This document shows, piece after piece, positions 40,467-51,553 of a DNA stretch of 64,000 nucleotides. Source of the DNA: Atrina japonica (Eukaryota > Mollusca > Bivalvia > Pterioida > Pinnidae). Where the stretch lies: assembly GCA_030159075.1 (NCBI GenBank), contig BROG01000917.1:85001-149000 (forward strand), written 5' to 3'. The position numbers and the translations under genes are program-made. Position 1 is the stretch's first letter. Every line of letters starts with the position of its first letter. The notes beneath the pieces were generated by a model. It ran no database searches. It was not told where the DNA came from and saw nothing but the letters and a program-made list of their open reading frames with translations.

Positions 40467-41090
40467 TACATTATATTAGAACTACACTTCTGTTTTAAAA
40501 ATTGGAGCTTAACTGACGACGTCTTATTGACATAAATTTCGTCTTGAGCGTTTTACATTCCTCTGTCTACCTATTACATTACTATTATGTTTTTGAAATA
40601 TCTATCCTGGTCACGGGGGATTTATGATTGGGATTCATTCTTTCAGTCTCATTCTTATAAAATATAAAAGTCTCAAATACCAAAGTATATAATTCCAGGT
40701 CCAGGAGACAATATTAATTCTAATCTGGTGAAACGGACGCCTGAAAACACAGAGGTGGGACCATTTATGGTGGAGGAGCGAGCACCCCCTGCTGACCAAT
40801 CACGTCCGCTGCGATAACAGCTATAAAAGTCTTTTATATTAGTTTGATTCATCAAATCATGCCTCTTTGGCATTTTCACCTGGTATTATGCACATGGAGT
40901 TTCAAATTTCTTTGGAAACGTAATAATCGCTGGGGTCAAATCTGTACAATAGGATGGACAGTTAAATCGTTGAGCCTACATTATGAAATCGAATTTTGGG
41001 CTGACCTTTAATTGTCAGTAATACATAACTCCTAATCTCAAAAGTTTGAAATGAGAGCTGAATATATCGTAATATTTTGCTGGACATAGG
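40467..41090. other. Intergenic region
   Basis: A relatively GC-rich patch lies at 40735-40815. No gene recognised. Confidence 0.5.
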
Positions 41091-41092
41091 CC

Positions 41093-42467
41093 TGTGTAAT
41101 GTAGAAAAGTGACAGGCATAGAAAAACTACCCGGGATCAGTATTCTATGTAGAAATCATACCCGGGTACTTGTAGAAAATGATCCGGATTACGGGTCAAT
41201 TTTCTACGAATTTAGAGACGTGCACAACGAGGGTAATATGAATAATGAGAGTTTTTAACATATTTAAATACCACGTGAGATTTCAGGGTATGAAACCACG
41301 TGATGGCTCAGTGATTGATGATCACAACAACTCATATCCCAGATGTGGGTTTAGCGTCGATCCTTTGACAGCGATATATAAAGCTAATATTAGCTTTATA
41401 TATCGCTGCCTTTGATAAGAAGAACGTTTTTCGAATGCAGTCTAGTGTATACAGGCCTGATATGTTAGTTTGATATATATAGAAAATAGTTCTCCATTTC
41501 CGCATATTCGTTCTTTCTTTTGTAAATTAATTTCTATTCTTTTCTTGTTTAATTTTGAAACAAATATAAATCCTGTTGTTTTAAATCATCGTTACGTGAC
41601 ATATTAAAATGTATTATGTTGTATGTAACGGAAAGGACTTTAATAAGTTGTTATAACTTGTGTCCAATCCATTTGTTTAGAAACAATAAAATATGTTTAA
41701 ATCTAAGCGTCGATCCTTAAACCAAAACGTACCTATCTTCCTATTGTGAAAAAAGAAACGACACTAAAAGCACAATATCTTTTAGGAGAACAAAATATAT
41801 GCAGTTTAACGTACATTTATAAATTTTACTGATGTGTTAACAAAAGAAAAACGGATCGAAGTAAACTTATGAAAACCACATCTTTAGCACAAACTTACAA
41901 ATAACTTATGAAATAGTAGTTTTCACTATGGTGAAGACAGATGTTTATGTTTAACTGTTCATTTGAGAGCTATGTTCTATGTTTTTCATAGATGTTCGTG
42001 ATTTTTCTCTGTTTTATGATATCAAAATCAGTCCGTCCGCAGACGCTAGACAGAGAAAAAACTCGGAATTACCTATTTTGTTTTCATTTGCAAACTTTGT
42101 AGATGTTAAGGCTGCTCAGTTAGAAAGACATCAGATCACTTGTTCGTGAGAGGACGATATTTAGATGTGCACTAAGTTTTTGTCAATTTTTAGCCTTTGT
42201 TGATCCAAGCGGGTCCTCCGCTGTCCAAATAATTAATTAGGCCTAATATATGCATGATATCCGTGTAGATATTTTTATTCCTTAAAATATAGGGGGTCAT
42301 TTTCTATGGGGGTCATTTTTTCACGGGACGATTAACAGAAATGTTGATTTTCTGTGGCTACCCGGGTAAGCTTTCATTCGTGGAAAAACGACCGCGGGTA
42401 AGATTTGTATCGTAGAAAAATTACCCCGGGTATCATTTCTACGGCGGGTCAATTTTTCACGTTACAC
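41093..42467. mobile_element. Putative DNA transposon with CCCGGG-type subterminal motifs
   Basis: Left end GTGTAATGTAGAAAAGTGAC and right end (reverse complement GTGTAACGTGAAAAATTGAC) are inverted. Both end regions carry several TACCCGGG or CCCGCGG motifs next to TAGAAAA (41128-41215 and 42290-42455). No transposase frame. Exact ends and target duplication are uncertain. Confidence 0.55.
41369..41408. repeat. Perfect 40-bp palindrome
   Basis: CAGCGATATATAAAGCTAAT followed directly by its exact reverse complement, with no spacer. Confidence 0.95.
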
Positions 42468-43136
42468 CTGCACTTAACCTATAGTTCCCCGAGATCTCGT
42501 TTAACTGCTGATATGTAATTTCATAGAAGCTTGGAGATATTTTGTAGAGCCCGTGGTACATAGACTACGTAATATACATGTATAGTTGCAATGTTAATAT
42601 AAGCTGGATAGCCTTTATGGTAATTAGGGATATCCAGTAAAGTAACTATATAACTTTTGTGTTTGATATTCAAGCGTTACGGAAAGATTGTCACTGTCCA
42701 GGGTAGATCTAACATATATATGATGGTTTCTAAATAAAGCAACATTTCTCAAGTATCTTAGTATACCATCAGAGTTAATACTAAATACTACACAGGACTG
42801 GTCTCCAAAGAAAATTTGATTCCTTTTATCCTTTTCTAACACGTCGATTCCAAACTGTTCAAAAAAGAAAAGTGGAATAAAGCGGCAAGGTAACATAAGG
42901 GGCGATAGTCAGACATAGACCTCTTCTGAAATACTTAGTCAACTAGGCTAGATAAGGTTCCATGGAATGCATGCATCCTCTACTTTTCATTCAGATCTGT
43001 CGCGAGTATGTAGTCAAGCTAAATTAAATGAAGAGTTCTTACACTGTCTTAAGTTTAAGTTTATATATAGTTTTTTTTATCAATGTGTACCTGAATTTTG
43101 GATGCAATTATAGAACAAATTTCTAGATGATACATT
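42468..43136. other. Intergenic region left of the Polinton
   Basis: Contains an unassigned antisense open frame at 42624-42896 (90 codons) without recognised homology or clear splice sites. Confidence 0.4.
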
Positions 43137-43142
43137 TAGCTC
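43137..43142. repeat. Polinton target site duplication, left (TAGCTC)
   Basis: TAGCTC directly precedes the inverted repeat and recurs exactly at 58344-58349. A 6-bp duplication is the rule for Polinton integrases. Confidence 0.92.
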
Positions 43143-43424
43143 TGTGTGTTGTGAGATAGCGGTTCTGGCACCCATAGTTAAGATCAGTCATGAAATAGCA
43201 TGACTGATCATGGGTGAAGGGGTAAGCATAGAGCGGCATGTAGGTAGTGACATATGACAGGTAGAGTTTTAAGGTGCGGGTAGAAGGTCTGTAAGTGAGG
43301 TGGTAAAAAGATAGAGGTGCTATCATAAATTATAAAATGAAAGGGAGTAAAGATATCAGAAATGAGTTAAAAAATATAAATATAAAAATAAAATAAAAAA
43401 ATTGAAAATAAATTAAGAAAATAT
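43143..43424 (+). repeat. Polinton terminal inverted repeat, left
   Basis: Begins TGTGTGTTGTGAGATAGCGG. Its first 210 bp match the right copy with two substitutions and two short indels; an AT-rich inner part matches again up to AAGAAAATAT at 43424. Confidence 0.93.
43182..43209. repeat. Hairpin inside left TIR
   Basis: GATCAGTCATG, loop AAATAG, CATGACTGATC: an 11-bp perfect stem, conserved in the right TIR at 58277-58304. Confidence 0.9.
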
Positions 43425-43437
43425 AATGTAATTAAAA
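43401..43437 (+). promoter_or_regulatory. Putative type 1 promoter motif of gene 1
   Basis: ATTGAAAATAAATTAAGAAA followed by ATATAATGTA ends just before the ATG at 43438. The same motif precedes the gene at 44186 and, through the TIR, the polymerase start at 58061. Confidence 0.5.
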
Positions 43438-44130
43438 ATGGTACTATATTTAAAAAAAATAAGTGACTTTAATACAGAAAATTTAATAATAAATAATCCA
43501 AAATATGTTAAAACATATAATGGGTATTTTATGGATATACAATATAAATATTCACAAAAAGATATAGGCGAATTTAGAGTTACAACACCAACTTTATTTT
43601 CATATGGAATGGATGATAAATTTAAAAATACTGGTAATTATTCAAAATCATTAGTTATGGGAGGTTATGATAAATATAAAAATAATCAAGAGAGATTTGA
43701 ACAATTTATATTAGAAATTGAAAGGATAGTTAAAACCAAGATTATGGAATATGAATTATTTTTTAGAGAAAATGGTAGGAAAAATCCTATCAGTATTGAT
43801 ATTCAAAATTTTGGAATGCTCAGAAAGGGCAAAAAGTTCCAATGTCTTATATTCAAAAATTTTAATGAATAAAGACAATACAATAAAAACACATTTTGAA
43901 GAGATAAAATTGGTTTAAAAGTGAGTTTAAATCCATTTGATTATGTAAAAAAATCTTGTATGGCTATTACTATTTTAGCTTTTAAAAAAGTTTTTATTGG
44001 GCCAACAGAAATATCTGTTAAGCCAATTGCGGATACTTTCCATATTAGGGAATTAGTTCCACAGGATATTATAGCTGAGTTGCAAGCAGTGGGATTAGTG
44101 GGGTTTATGATGATGAAGAAGAAGATGTAG
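43438..44130 (+). pseudogene. Conserved Polinton protein of unknown function (frameshifted)
   Basis: Opens with MVLYLKKISDFN and reads to 43872; 43921-44130 continues in the same frame to the stop GATGTAG. Between them, from about 43828 to 43915, the coding pattern is in another frame, so one indel at a run of A (43828-43834) and a compensating one near 43915 are likely. The predicted size is about 230 residues. The start and the end with SCMAITILAFKKVFIG look like an uncharacterised protein family shared by Polintons and large DNA viruses (possibly DUF5871, not verified). First gene in from the left end. Confidence 0.6.
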
Positions 44131-44147
44131 AGAATGTTAGGTTATAA

Positions 44148-44185
44148 ATTGAAAAAAGATTAAGAAAATATTATGTATATAAAAA
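44148..44185 (+). promoter_or_regulatory. Putative type 1 promoter motif, second copy
   Basis: ATTGAAAAAAGATTAAGAAA followed by ATATTATGTATATAAAAA and ATG at 44186; nearly identical to 43401-43437. Confidence 0.5.
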
Positions 44186-44452
44186 ATGACTATTCAGCAA
44201 ATGTTTGAGAGTATTGGAATGGAGCCTAAAGAAGTAACAACATGTCAAATGCCGATTCATGTGAGTTTTAGATATCGTGAGGGTCCATGCTCACATAAAA
44301 AGTAAAGAATTCTATTTTTTGTTTTACTCACAATCATTATATGAAAAAACGTGAGTATCGTCCTCTATTATTTTGCGAATCTTGTAAATTATGGATGTCT
44401 GATTATAACATTCACAGTAAAAAAATGTCGTACTTGCGATAATAGAAAATGA
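44186..44452 (+). pseudogene. Small zinc-ribbon-like protein (frameshifted)
   Basis: From ATG 44186 the frame reads MTIQQMFESIGMEPKEV and then a CSHK, stopping at 44305. Further on, in shifted frames, FCESCK and CRTC give two CxxC pairs, the usual spacing of a small zinc ribbon. At least two frame breaks lie at T and A runs. Function unknown; assigned only from the cysteine pattern and promoter-like motif. Confidence 0.4.
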
Positions 44453-44520
44453 AAGAAGTCATTATTATTATTTAAAGTACAGGGGACCCACCTCATACGT
44501 GCGGAAAGACCACGCAAATA

Positions 44521-45181
44521 TTAATTTATATTTACATAAATATAAATTATCGAAATAAACGTGTATCCAGTGGGTTGTTCCGTTCGTAATATTAATTTAG
44601 AATGTTTTATTTGAGATAATTCGTATTTGAGATACGATTTTTCTCCGTCGGGAATTACGTCGTTTTCGTCTAAACATTCGTTATAGCTGAATTTATCCTT
44701 AGTAAAAAATAACGCAACCCATTTTATCTGAGTGCGAAAATCCTTAGAAACGCTATTATATCTTTGAGTTAATATCCAAACGGACTGTTTAGCGTGTCTT
44801 TCGGAAAAAGCTAACATAGATAATGCATCTGATTTCTTTTTTATTTGCCTCGTTGCGGAGCTATCGTCTATGATATATAACGTAGATTTTTCCTTATATT
44901 CTTCGTAAAAAAAATCTCAAAAAGTTCTTGCAATTTTTCTTCTCCGGTTTTTAGGACGGGATTAACGATGATGACGCGTTTATCTCTAGGATTTTTTTAC
45001 GTCATTTCCGATCCATTTTCTAGATTTATAAGTTTTGTTGAAATCTATGGAAGGACAAAGTATGATAATGTGTTCGAAGAAATCTTTATATTCGTTTTCT
45101 AATAAATCTAAAACAAATTCCGTTTTTTCCACATCCAGTCGCACCTACGATCATGGCAGAATGAGGCTGTTTAATATACAT
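44521..45181 (-). pseudogene. ATP: Polinton genome-packaging ATPase, FtsK/HerA type (frameshifted)
   Basis: Starts at ATG 45181 and shows Walker A VGATGCGK within its first 30 residues. The frame breaks just after it in the AAAAAA run, then continues in the next frame (FVLDLLENEYKDFFEHIIIL). Walker B is LYIIDD. The last intact stretch, 44521-44817, has QSVWILTQRYNSVSKDFR and SKLILRTEQPTGY, characteristic of the A32-like packaging ATPases of Polintons and virophages. Total about 220 codons, the usual size. Followed on the same strand by the capsid gene upstream (45205), a typical ATPase-capsid pair. Confidence 0.85.
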
Positions 45182-45204
45182 TTTTTATATAACGTTATTT
45201 TTTT

Positions 45205-46503
45205 TTAAGATATAACACTCGCGAAACGACCGTCTGACATGTTAATCTGCCCATCTTTTACTACAAAAATATAAACATCCAAGGGATCAGTATCAGTTTC
45301 TGGAGTTCTCTCGATTCTGACGGAAACTCCTTCGCTAATGTTTTGAAGTTTACGTCCCGTGCCGTGTAGATTATTTTCTGGTGTAGTTCTTAAATCTAGC
45401 CAGAGAGCGTAATGATCTTTGAGATATTTTCCTATAGTTACTTCGCTTAACGATAATTCTTTGGCAATTAATTCGGTAACATTTTCGCGATTTAGAGAAG
45501 CCGAGAAAAACTTTTTAATTTCTTCGAATTGGTGATATGGCCTCATTCCGACAGAGAAGAGTTGGTTTGGTTGTCCCTCAATAGTTGTTTCTATCTTTGG
45601 TGATTCTAGGATTATAAAATTTTTCAGGATCGTTTTTAGAAATATCTTTGAATAGAAATAGAAATACCTGAGAGAGATCTTGCGGGGGTGTTAATTTGAT
45701 AATTGAGAATACTATCTGATTTACTCATAGTTGTTTTGCGATATCTTAATATTTGATTAAAGTAATAAGCATGACCCCCATTTATATCTTTGTTTGATAC
45801 TACGAGCTAGAGTGGCATCGGTAATTTTTTTCGAATTCCAAAGCGATGTTGGTGGCCTTATAACTTATCTCTTTATCAGCATCGCTGGGATCTGTAAAGA
45901 CGACGTGTTTGGCATCATTAAATGTTAGCATGTATTCCAGTCTATCTTGTAATCCTGCTTGATAAAATGGTTCGCTCGTCTCCAAGATTTCGAAATCCAA
46001 AGGAATGCAAAAACGATTCCTGAATGCTGCAATAATTTCGAAATCTTCGGTGTGTCGAGAGATCTGGGCTATAGGTGGTGGGTTTTGATCTTATTATATT
46101 TAGATTGTTAGTCTGTATTCCCTGATAGGCCATATTACGTCGTTCTATCTTCCAAAGATCATTATAGACAAAGAATTTATCGGCATCGTCAATTGTTTGA
46201 ACGGTGTGTCCCGAAATCTTTACCTCTATTTTTTTAACTATGTTACGCCCCAGATTATTATAAACACCTGTTTTAGTGAGATCACCACCTTTAACAGCGA
46301 CTTCCATATCAAAGCATAATCTCGCACTTCTTGGAACGATGACATCATTATCGCTTAAATTTGGAAAGCGAACCGTCAACGTTTGGTTTTCTTCAATATT
46401 AGAAGGATTATGAGAAACTGTAACTGTTTGTCTAATACCTTTTACACCGAATGGAGTACGTAATTTCCTATCGGGATTTTAGAATGCTTCCGTAATTCAT
46501 CAT
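45205..46503 (-). pseudogene. MCP: Polinton major capsid protein (frameshifted)
   Basis: About 430 codons from ATG 46503 (or 46500). Pieces in order: FGVKGIRQTVTVSHNPSN, then 45942-46379 with NDVIVPRSARLCFDMEV and NNLGRNIVKKIEVKISG, then 45800-46000 with EPFYQAGLQDRLEYML, and 45205-45546 with YALWLDLRTTPENNLHG and an end in DGRFASVIS. These are hallmarks of the double jelly-roll capsid family of Polintons/adintoviruses. Frame breaks lie near 46060, at the T7 run at 45825-45831, and at the C5 run near 45690. It forms the icosahedral shell in related viruses; in this copy the frame is broken. Confidence 0.83.
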
Positions 46504-46544
46504 CTTTTTTTATTATGTAATAAAAAATTTAAAGCGTTTTAAAA
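46504..46544. promoter_or_regulatory. Compact divergent promoter region
   Basis: Only 41 bp separate the capsid start (-) and the 46545 gene (+). Both sides end in A-rich leaders, AATAAAAAAAGATGATG on the minus strand and GTTTTAAAAATG on the plus strand. Confidence 0.5.
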
Positions 46545-47865
46545 ATGGCAGAACCTTACGAGTTAGATGATGATGTAAAAGTTTAACGATGATGATATAG
46601 CAAATGATGATGATCAAGAGACATCGTTTTATAGATGGTAAATTTATGGGTTTTTGAGCCAATTCCACAACCACAGATAGATGATATAAATAGAGCTCCA
46701 TCACCTATATTAGAACCACAAACCAGATCAACAAGGACGTCTGGATGCTGAGAAAGATTAAAACCTATATGGATAGAAGATACGGGAGCTAACCCGAATG
46801 AAAAAGTAGCTTTTACAGCCGATAAAGAGGGTTATTTATATGCAATTTGGCGTGACAAAAAGATTTTATTAAACGATAAACGTGATCCCAATATATTTGT
46901 AAAAGCAGATACATTAAAAGCGAGACCGGGAGGTGGTACTCAATTCGTTAGAGACTTGGGATTATACGAACAACTTTCTTATACGAAAAAGCTAAGAGTC
47001 GTTAATGAAGAAACTAGAAATGTAGAAAAAATTCTTAATTCCAAAAAGACAGAAGAAATAGAAATGGATGTTTTAAACGGAGACGAAACAGAACTAAAAA
47101 CACTCGGGGAGGGAGTAGATAGATTTTTAAATAGTTTGGAAAATCTACACGGGGTAATAATTAAAGAAGATGCTGAGGAATTATTACCCTTGAGGAGAAT
47201 TGTTGGGGTTAGATAAGAGTTTAAGAACTATTCGCGGTTCATTACGCATTCAAGAAGCCAAAAAAGTGGAATTAGAACGTGCGTGTTATCTGAATGGAAA
47301 GAAGATTTAGAAAATAATCCCGACGATAAAGAACGCATAGAGAGAGAAATTTCTAAGGCTAGAGAACAATTAGAAGGGGTGAACGAAACCATAGATATTT
47401 TAAAAGGAAAATTAAGATCTCAAATTACTACTATTAAAGAAACGATAATGGGATTGTTAGATGAGAATATTCTCTTTGAGAGAAAGAATCGCGAATTTAT
47501 TTAGAGAACAAGGAATCACTATTTTTAGCATTTTAACCGCAATAGGCATGGCCGTGGGTTTCTTGGTGGAATTATTACTTCCGGAACGACAACGGTAGTA
47601 CCTTCTCCTCCGCCAAACACCTCCTTCGAAAGGAGGAATACAAGAATGGCTCAAAAAACAATTAGACGCAGTTGGGAAATTACTCGCGAGATTAGCGACT
47701 AAATTTGGAGAAGCTTTACCAGGAATTTTAGGTGCTATTGTTTCTTGGATCTTGTCTACACTCGGAAAAACGGCAATGTGGCTGGGAGAACATTTGTGGG
47801 TGTTGGGTATGATTGTTGTTAGTTGGTTGTTAACTAAGCTCGACAAAGAGAAGAAAAGAAAATAA
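46545..47865 (+). pseudogene. Coiled-coil and membrane protein of the Polinton (frameshifted)
   Basis: About 435 codons. Acidic start (AEPYELDDDV), then a conserved segment with PIWIEDTGANPNEKVAF and YLYAIWRDKKILLND, a long charged helix (46956-47216, 47283-47504) with coiled-coil heptads, then a hydrophobic segment ITIFSILTAIGMAVGFLVEL and a C-terminal part with EALPGILGAIVSWILST and VLGMIVVSWLLTKL, ending KEKKRK. Three or more frame breaks. Found in animal Polintons as far as I recall, but without a known role; a membrane or core-associated virion protein is an inference. Confidence 0.55.
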
Positions 47866-48901
47866 TGATAGAGCAAAAATAGCAGTCTTTTGACTTTCGT
47901 GATCGTCTTGCAGTTGTTTAGGAGATGACGGTTTGATCTGTTTAGGATATAATGGTTTGATCTGTTTAGGAGATAATGGTTTAATCTGTTTAGGAGTGAA
48001 TGTTTTTGCATTAAGGCTGATATTTGTTCCTGGGTTTGTATTTTCTGGTGCGATTAATATTTCGTTATTATAATTAACTATATTTTTATCTATTTTTAGC
48101 TCCATATTGCTTGCTAGCATATAAAGCCCCGGATGAATGACAAAGTCGAGTTTGGAATTTGCATATCTTAGACAATTTTCGTAACGCGAAATATCGGCGG
48201 GTAAATCTAGAGGTCTATTAATTGCATCTTCAACATTAACTAAAAACTGTTTTTGCGCATCTAATGAAGTAGCACCACCGTCCACAATTGAGGATCTAGT
48301 TTGACCTTGAGCACCTAAAATTGCCCAAGCAAAAACACGAATGGATGCGTCTAATCTAGCTAAACCCGGAAGTGTGAATCCCTCTGAGCGATTCATGATG
48401 AACGTGGACCATTTTGTATTATACTTTCCAAAAATAGTTCCCTTGATTTTCCAATCTGTATTAACAGACACACACAAATTCACGACAAATTCTTTCATAT
48501 GCTGAAATATCTACAGTGTTTGTGTAATGGTTGAAATCAAGAATCACTAGGCAATGGGATCTGATATTTCCTTTAAAAATCCTTCTGATTTGATAGTAAA
48601 TGTGAAATTGAAAGAATGATTTAGATAATTTGTCTTTACCCATTTCTAAAGTCACACCACATCCAGTTGTAGCACACCACACTGCAAAATTTAACTGGTT
48701 CTGCCAGAATCCTTCTATGGAATGTTGGTACCAAACTGCTTCAACATGGCATAATATTTAGGAGTACCATCTTCGAAAATGTCTGGGTTATTATACTTGA
48801 CGAAAATATTCTCAAACGACGCGTGAAAACTTTTTAGTCGTATTAACGTAAATGTCGAAAGACGACAAATCCAAATCCCTCCGGTATTCGTAAATATTCA
48901 T
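47830..48901 (-). pseudogene. Probable Polinton minor capsid (penton-like) protein (frameshifted N-terminus)
   Basis: Start ATG 48901. The first part is broken (frames change near 48830 and 48720); 48461-48682 carries MWCATTGCGVTLEMGKD, and 47830-48498 is a 222-codon intact stretch with WSTFIMNRSEGF, AWAILGAQGQTRSS and FVIHPGLYMLASNMELKI. The pattern belongs to a conserved structural protein next to the capsid gene in animal Polintons, which I take to be the minor capsid protein; this is from memory. The tail has four KQIKP-type repeats. Its 3' end overlaps the converging gene 46545-47865 by up to 36 bp. Confidence 0.55.
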
Positions 48902-48936
48902 CTTTTATTTAAAAAATAAATAGTTATAAAAATAAC
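48902..48936. promoter_or_regulatory. Second compact divergent promoter region
   Basis: 35 bp between start 48901 (-) and ATG 48937 (+), containing CTTTTATTTAAAAAATAAAT, which carries the TTTATTTAAA motif seen before other genes. Confidence 0.5.
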
Positions 48937-49561
48937 ATGTTTCATCTCGTTACAGAAATAGGAAAACCCGTAAAACTATCTCGATATATAGATAACACGA
49001 ATGATGAATGGTGTGTGGCGTCAAGTCCCTTCGTTTCTGGAACGGTCTGCCACCAACATAAAGAAAGACGTTGAAATAAAAATTTACAGACGTGGCGAAA
49101 AACCGAAAGTCCATGTCGTGAACGCAGGGTCATATACATTTACCGACATACGACGAATTCTCGGGAGATACTTCCAGAAGGTGTTCTTGGACAAGACCAC
49201 CATGAGATTAAGAATTGATGGTAGTGATAAGAGGGTGGAAATTTCACCAGAACTTCACAAGATTCTTGGTATCGGTCAGAATGTGCTTCTTGTCGGGTCC
49301 ATCTACACGAGCAATAGCATCAACCTGCAACCTGTGGAACTTATCAATATTCATTTAAAAAACGTACTTGCCGAAGGAGATTACTTTTAAAGACGGAAGT
49401 TCTAACGATGTAGCCCTTTCTCTATCGTGCCCAACGGTAAAATTTTCGGAATTGTACGAAAAAGACATCGAACGTCCCATGTTTTTAAAACTGAGACGAG
49501 ATCTCATCACAGAAATAAAAATAGATTTAAAGAAAAGACGAAGACGGCAATCACATCGATA
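48937..49561 (+). pseudogene. Unrecognised Polinton protein, possible virion component (frameshifted)
   Basis: About 208 codons in three frames: MFHLVTEIGKPVKLSRYI from 48937, then 49001-49390 with YTFTDIRRILGRYFQKVFLD and ILGIGQNVLLVGSIY, then 49368-49562 with FSELYEKDIERPMFLKLRRD and a very basic end KKRRRRQSHR. Breaks lie near 49000 and at the A6 run near 49360. No known domain; beta-rich pattern with a basic tail. Divergently paired with the minor capsid gene, which suggests structural function. Confidence 0.45.
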
Positions 49562-49621
49562 ATCATGGATATTCCATCACGTTCTATTAGAGTTTAAAGA
49601 AAATCTGATATTAATAAAAAA

Positions 49622-50028
49622 ATGTCTATGTCGGGATTTTTATTATGAAAGATTTGGAAAGAGAAGAACTGGCGGCGGAACTCTTAGAAAAACATCAAGA
49701 GAAGTCAGCGAATTAACTAAAAAAACACACGTCGCATCATGAATATGTTTCCAATTTTGATATAAATAAACAAAACGGAAAAATCAAGCCTTCTTTGGGA
49801 ATGTCGATGTTATTCGACGGACACATATTTCGTATTGGATTTTTGGGAGAATTGAGCGTGACTCTAATCGTGAATGACGTAGAACACAAGACCTATCAAA
49901 CAAAAACTGGTAAAATAGTCACACTAAATCCACCGCTACCCGTGAAATCTGGAGATATTTTAAATTTTGGTGTAAATAAAGGATCAAAAGCCGGAACGAT
50001 AAACGGAGTCGTGGTATTAAACTTATAA
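49622..50028 (+). pseudogene. Small unrecognised Polinton protein (frameshifted)
   Basis: The clean part, 49795-50028, is a small beta-rich domain: FDGHIFRIGFLGELSVTLIV, then NPPLPVKSGDILNFGV and a stop after VVVLNL. Upstream, a helical charged segment (REELAAELLEKHQEK) is in other frames. About 130 codons in all. Function unknown. Confidence 0.45.
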
Positions 50029-50056
50029 ATAATTTTGTTTTTATTTAAAAAAGATG
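50026..50056 (+). promoter_or_regulatory. Putative type 2 promoter motif
   Basis: The stop of the previous gene and the next start are joined by TAAATAATTTTGTTTTTATT followed by TAAAAAAGATG. Almost the same spacer is at 52477-52510. Confidence 0.5.
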
Positions 50057-50617
50057 AGTAAAAACGAAATATATCCTTCCCTAAATGAGGATTCTCAACA
50101 ATATCGCTTAAAAAAGATTAGCGAAATAGAACAGACGTTTCGTAGAGAAATAGAAACACGTAAAAGTATTAGAAAAAAATATAATAGAGTCATGAACACT
50201 GCCGAAGGTGTTGATGGAACTTTAATTACTGGAAGCGTCGTCGTGGTGGGGATAGGATTTCTAGTTCCCATAGCAGGATTACCTCTTCAAATTATGGCAT
50301 TAATTGTAGGGTTCCGTGGGTTTAAGCATGAAAGGAATAAGAAAAATATTATTTAAAAAATCTGAAAAACACTCTAGAATAGTTAAAATTAGCGGAAAGT
50401 AAACTCAATTCTATTTCAGATCTAGTAAGTCGTGCATTAGAAGATGGAAAAATATCAGAAGAAGAATTTGCCATAGTATCACACGAATTAACTAAATACC
50501 GCGAGATGAAAGAAAAAAATATATTCAAAAGAAAATTTAAAAAAAAGTTCATCGGAAGAAGTGGAGAATTTACGCAAACAACTACAAGACCTCGTAAACA
50601 AATCAACATCTCGCTAA
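50054..50617 (+). pseudogene. Coiled-coil protein with hydrophobic core segment (frameshifted)
   Basis: First part 50054-50356 is intact: acidic start MSKNEIYPSLNEDSQQYRL, a coiled-coil helix (ISEIEQTFRREIETRKSI) and a hydrophobic segment SVVVVGIGFLVPIAGL. After an A-run break, the helix goes on with ISDLVSRALEDGKISEEEF, and after another break ends near 50617. About 187 codons. The layout matches a conserved but unnamed protein of animal Polintons, by recollection; possibly membrane-associated. Confidence 0.5.
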
Positions 50618-50704
50618 AAATAGAATATTAATGTCGATTTTTTAAACAGTTGTTGTTTAAAAAATACTAGAAATTACAAAACAATATTTTATTTTATAAT
50701 ACTA

Positions 50705-51489
50705 TCTCATATTCGTCACGGCTATTAAAGCCACGAATAAAAAAATAGTACGTATCTATCCAATTCTCGTTGGGATCCCATTTAATATCACTGTCACTCT
50801 CACTGAACATATACCAAAAAAAAATGTCTTATTTTCCCAATTAACTCGCGGAGTCCAAGGCTCTTTCATGTCTTCTTTTAACATATCATTATAAAAACCC
50901 CAATGTATTAAATTTTGATTGAAACAAAAAAGGATCCTCTTGAGGATTACTAAATAAAAATTTTTGGCGGTAATTAAGTCGATTGTCATACTCTTCGTTC
51001 TTATCTAACTTACGATTATAATCAAGCCATTCGCGTTTATTATCCCAACGAACATGACTATCCCACGCCTCTTTCACCTCTGTTTTTTTATTATAAATAC
51101 GCCATTGATAAATGATTATACCAATTCTTATCGTCATCCCATAAATTATTCTCTCGATAATAACTAAACCAATAAAATTTATTCCTCCAATCAACATCAT
51201 CATCATAACTATCATCGCTATCTAAATACAGCGTACTATAATTGTAACTATTATACAAGCACCAATATTCATATTGCGGAATAATTTGGTCTGGGTGTCC
51301 TAACGGGTTGAACGGGTACCCAGACTAATGTCAAAATAATGTTTATAAAAAAACCGATAAAATTCGAAATGATCTATTAAATATGTATAATAAATTTTCT
51401 CATATTCTTTAGGTAATAACAATCTTTTTATTCCATTTACGGGTGTTATTATTGTATATACTACGGACACAAAAATTTTGTAAACTCAT
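50705..51489 (-). pseudogene. Trp/Tyr/Asp-rich protein with internal repeats (frameshifted)
   Basis: About 260 codons from ATG near 51489. Segments include LLPKEYEKIYYTYLIDHFEF, a stretch with DDDVDWRNKFYWFSYY, then VKEAWDSHVRWDNKREWLDY and DMKEPWTPRVNWENKT. The W-x-N/D-K-x-x-x-W/F-x-x-Y pattern recurs about three times, suggesting a short repeated fold. I do not recognise the family. Several frame breaks. It is the only minus-strand gene in a block of plus-strand genes. Confidence 0.45.
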
Positions 51490-51553
51490 GCCATTTCTTT
51501 CTACCGAAAACTTTTAAATAAAATCAAATCTTTTATAAAATAAAAAAAAAATA

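Noticed and set aside
42624..42896. 90-codon antisense open frame left of the Polinton
   Set aside because: No recognised family, no clear splice sites, outside the target duplication. It might be an exon of another gene, but I cannot support it.
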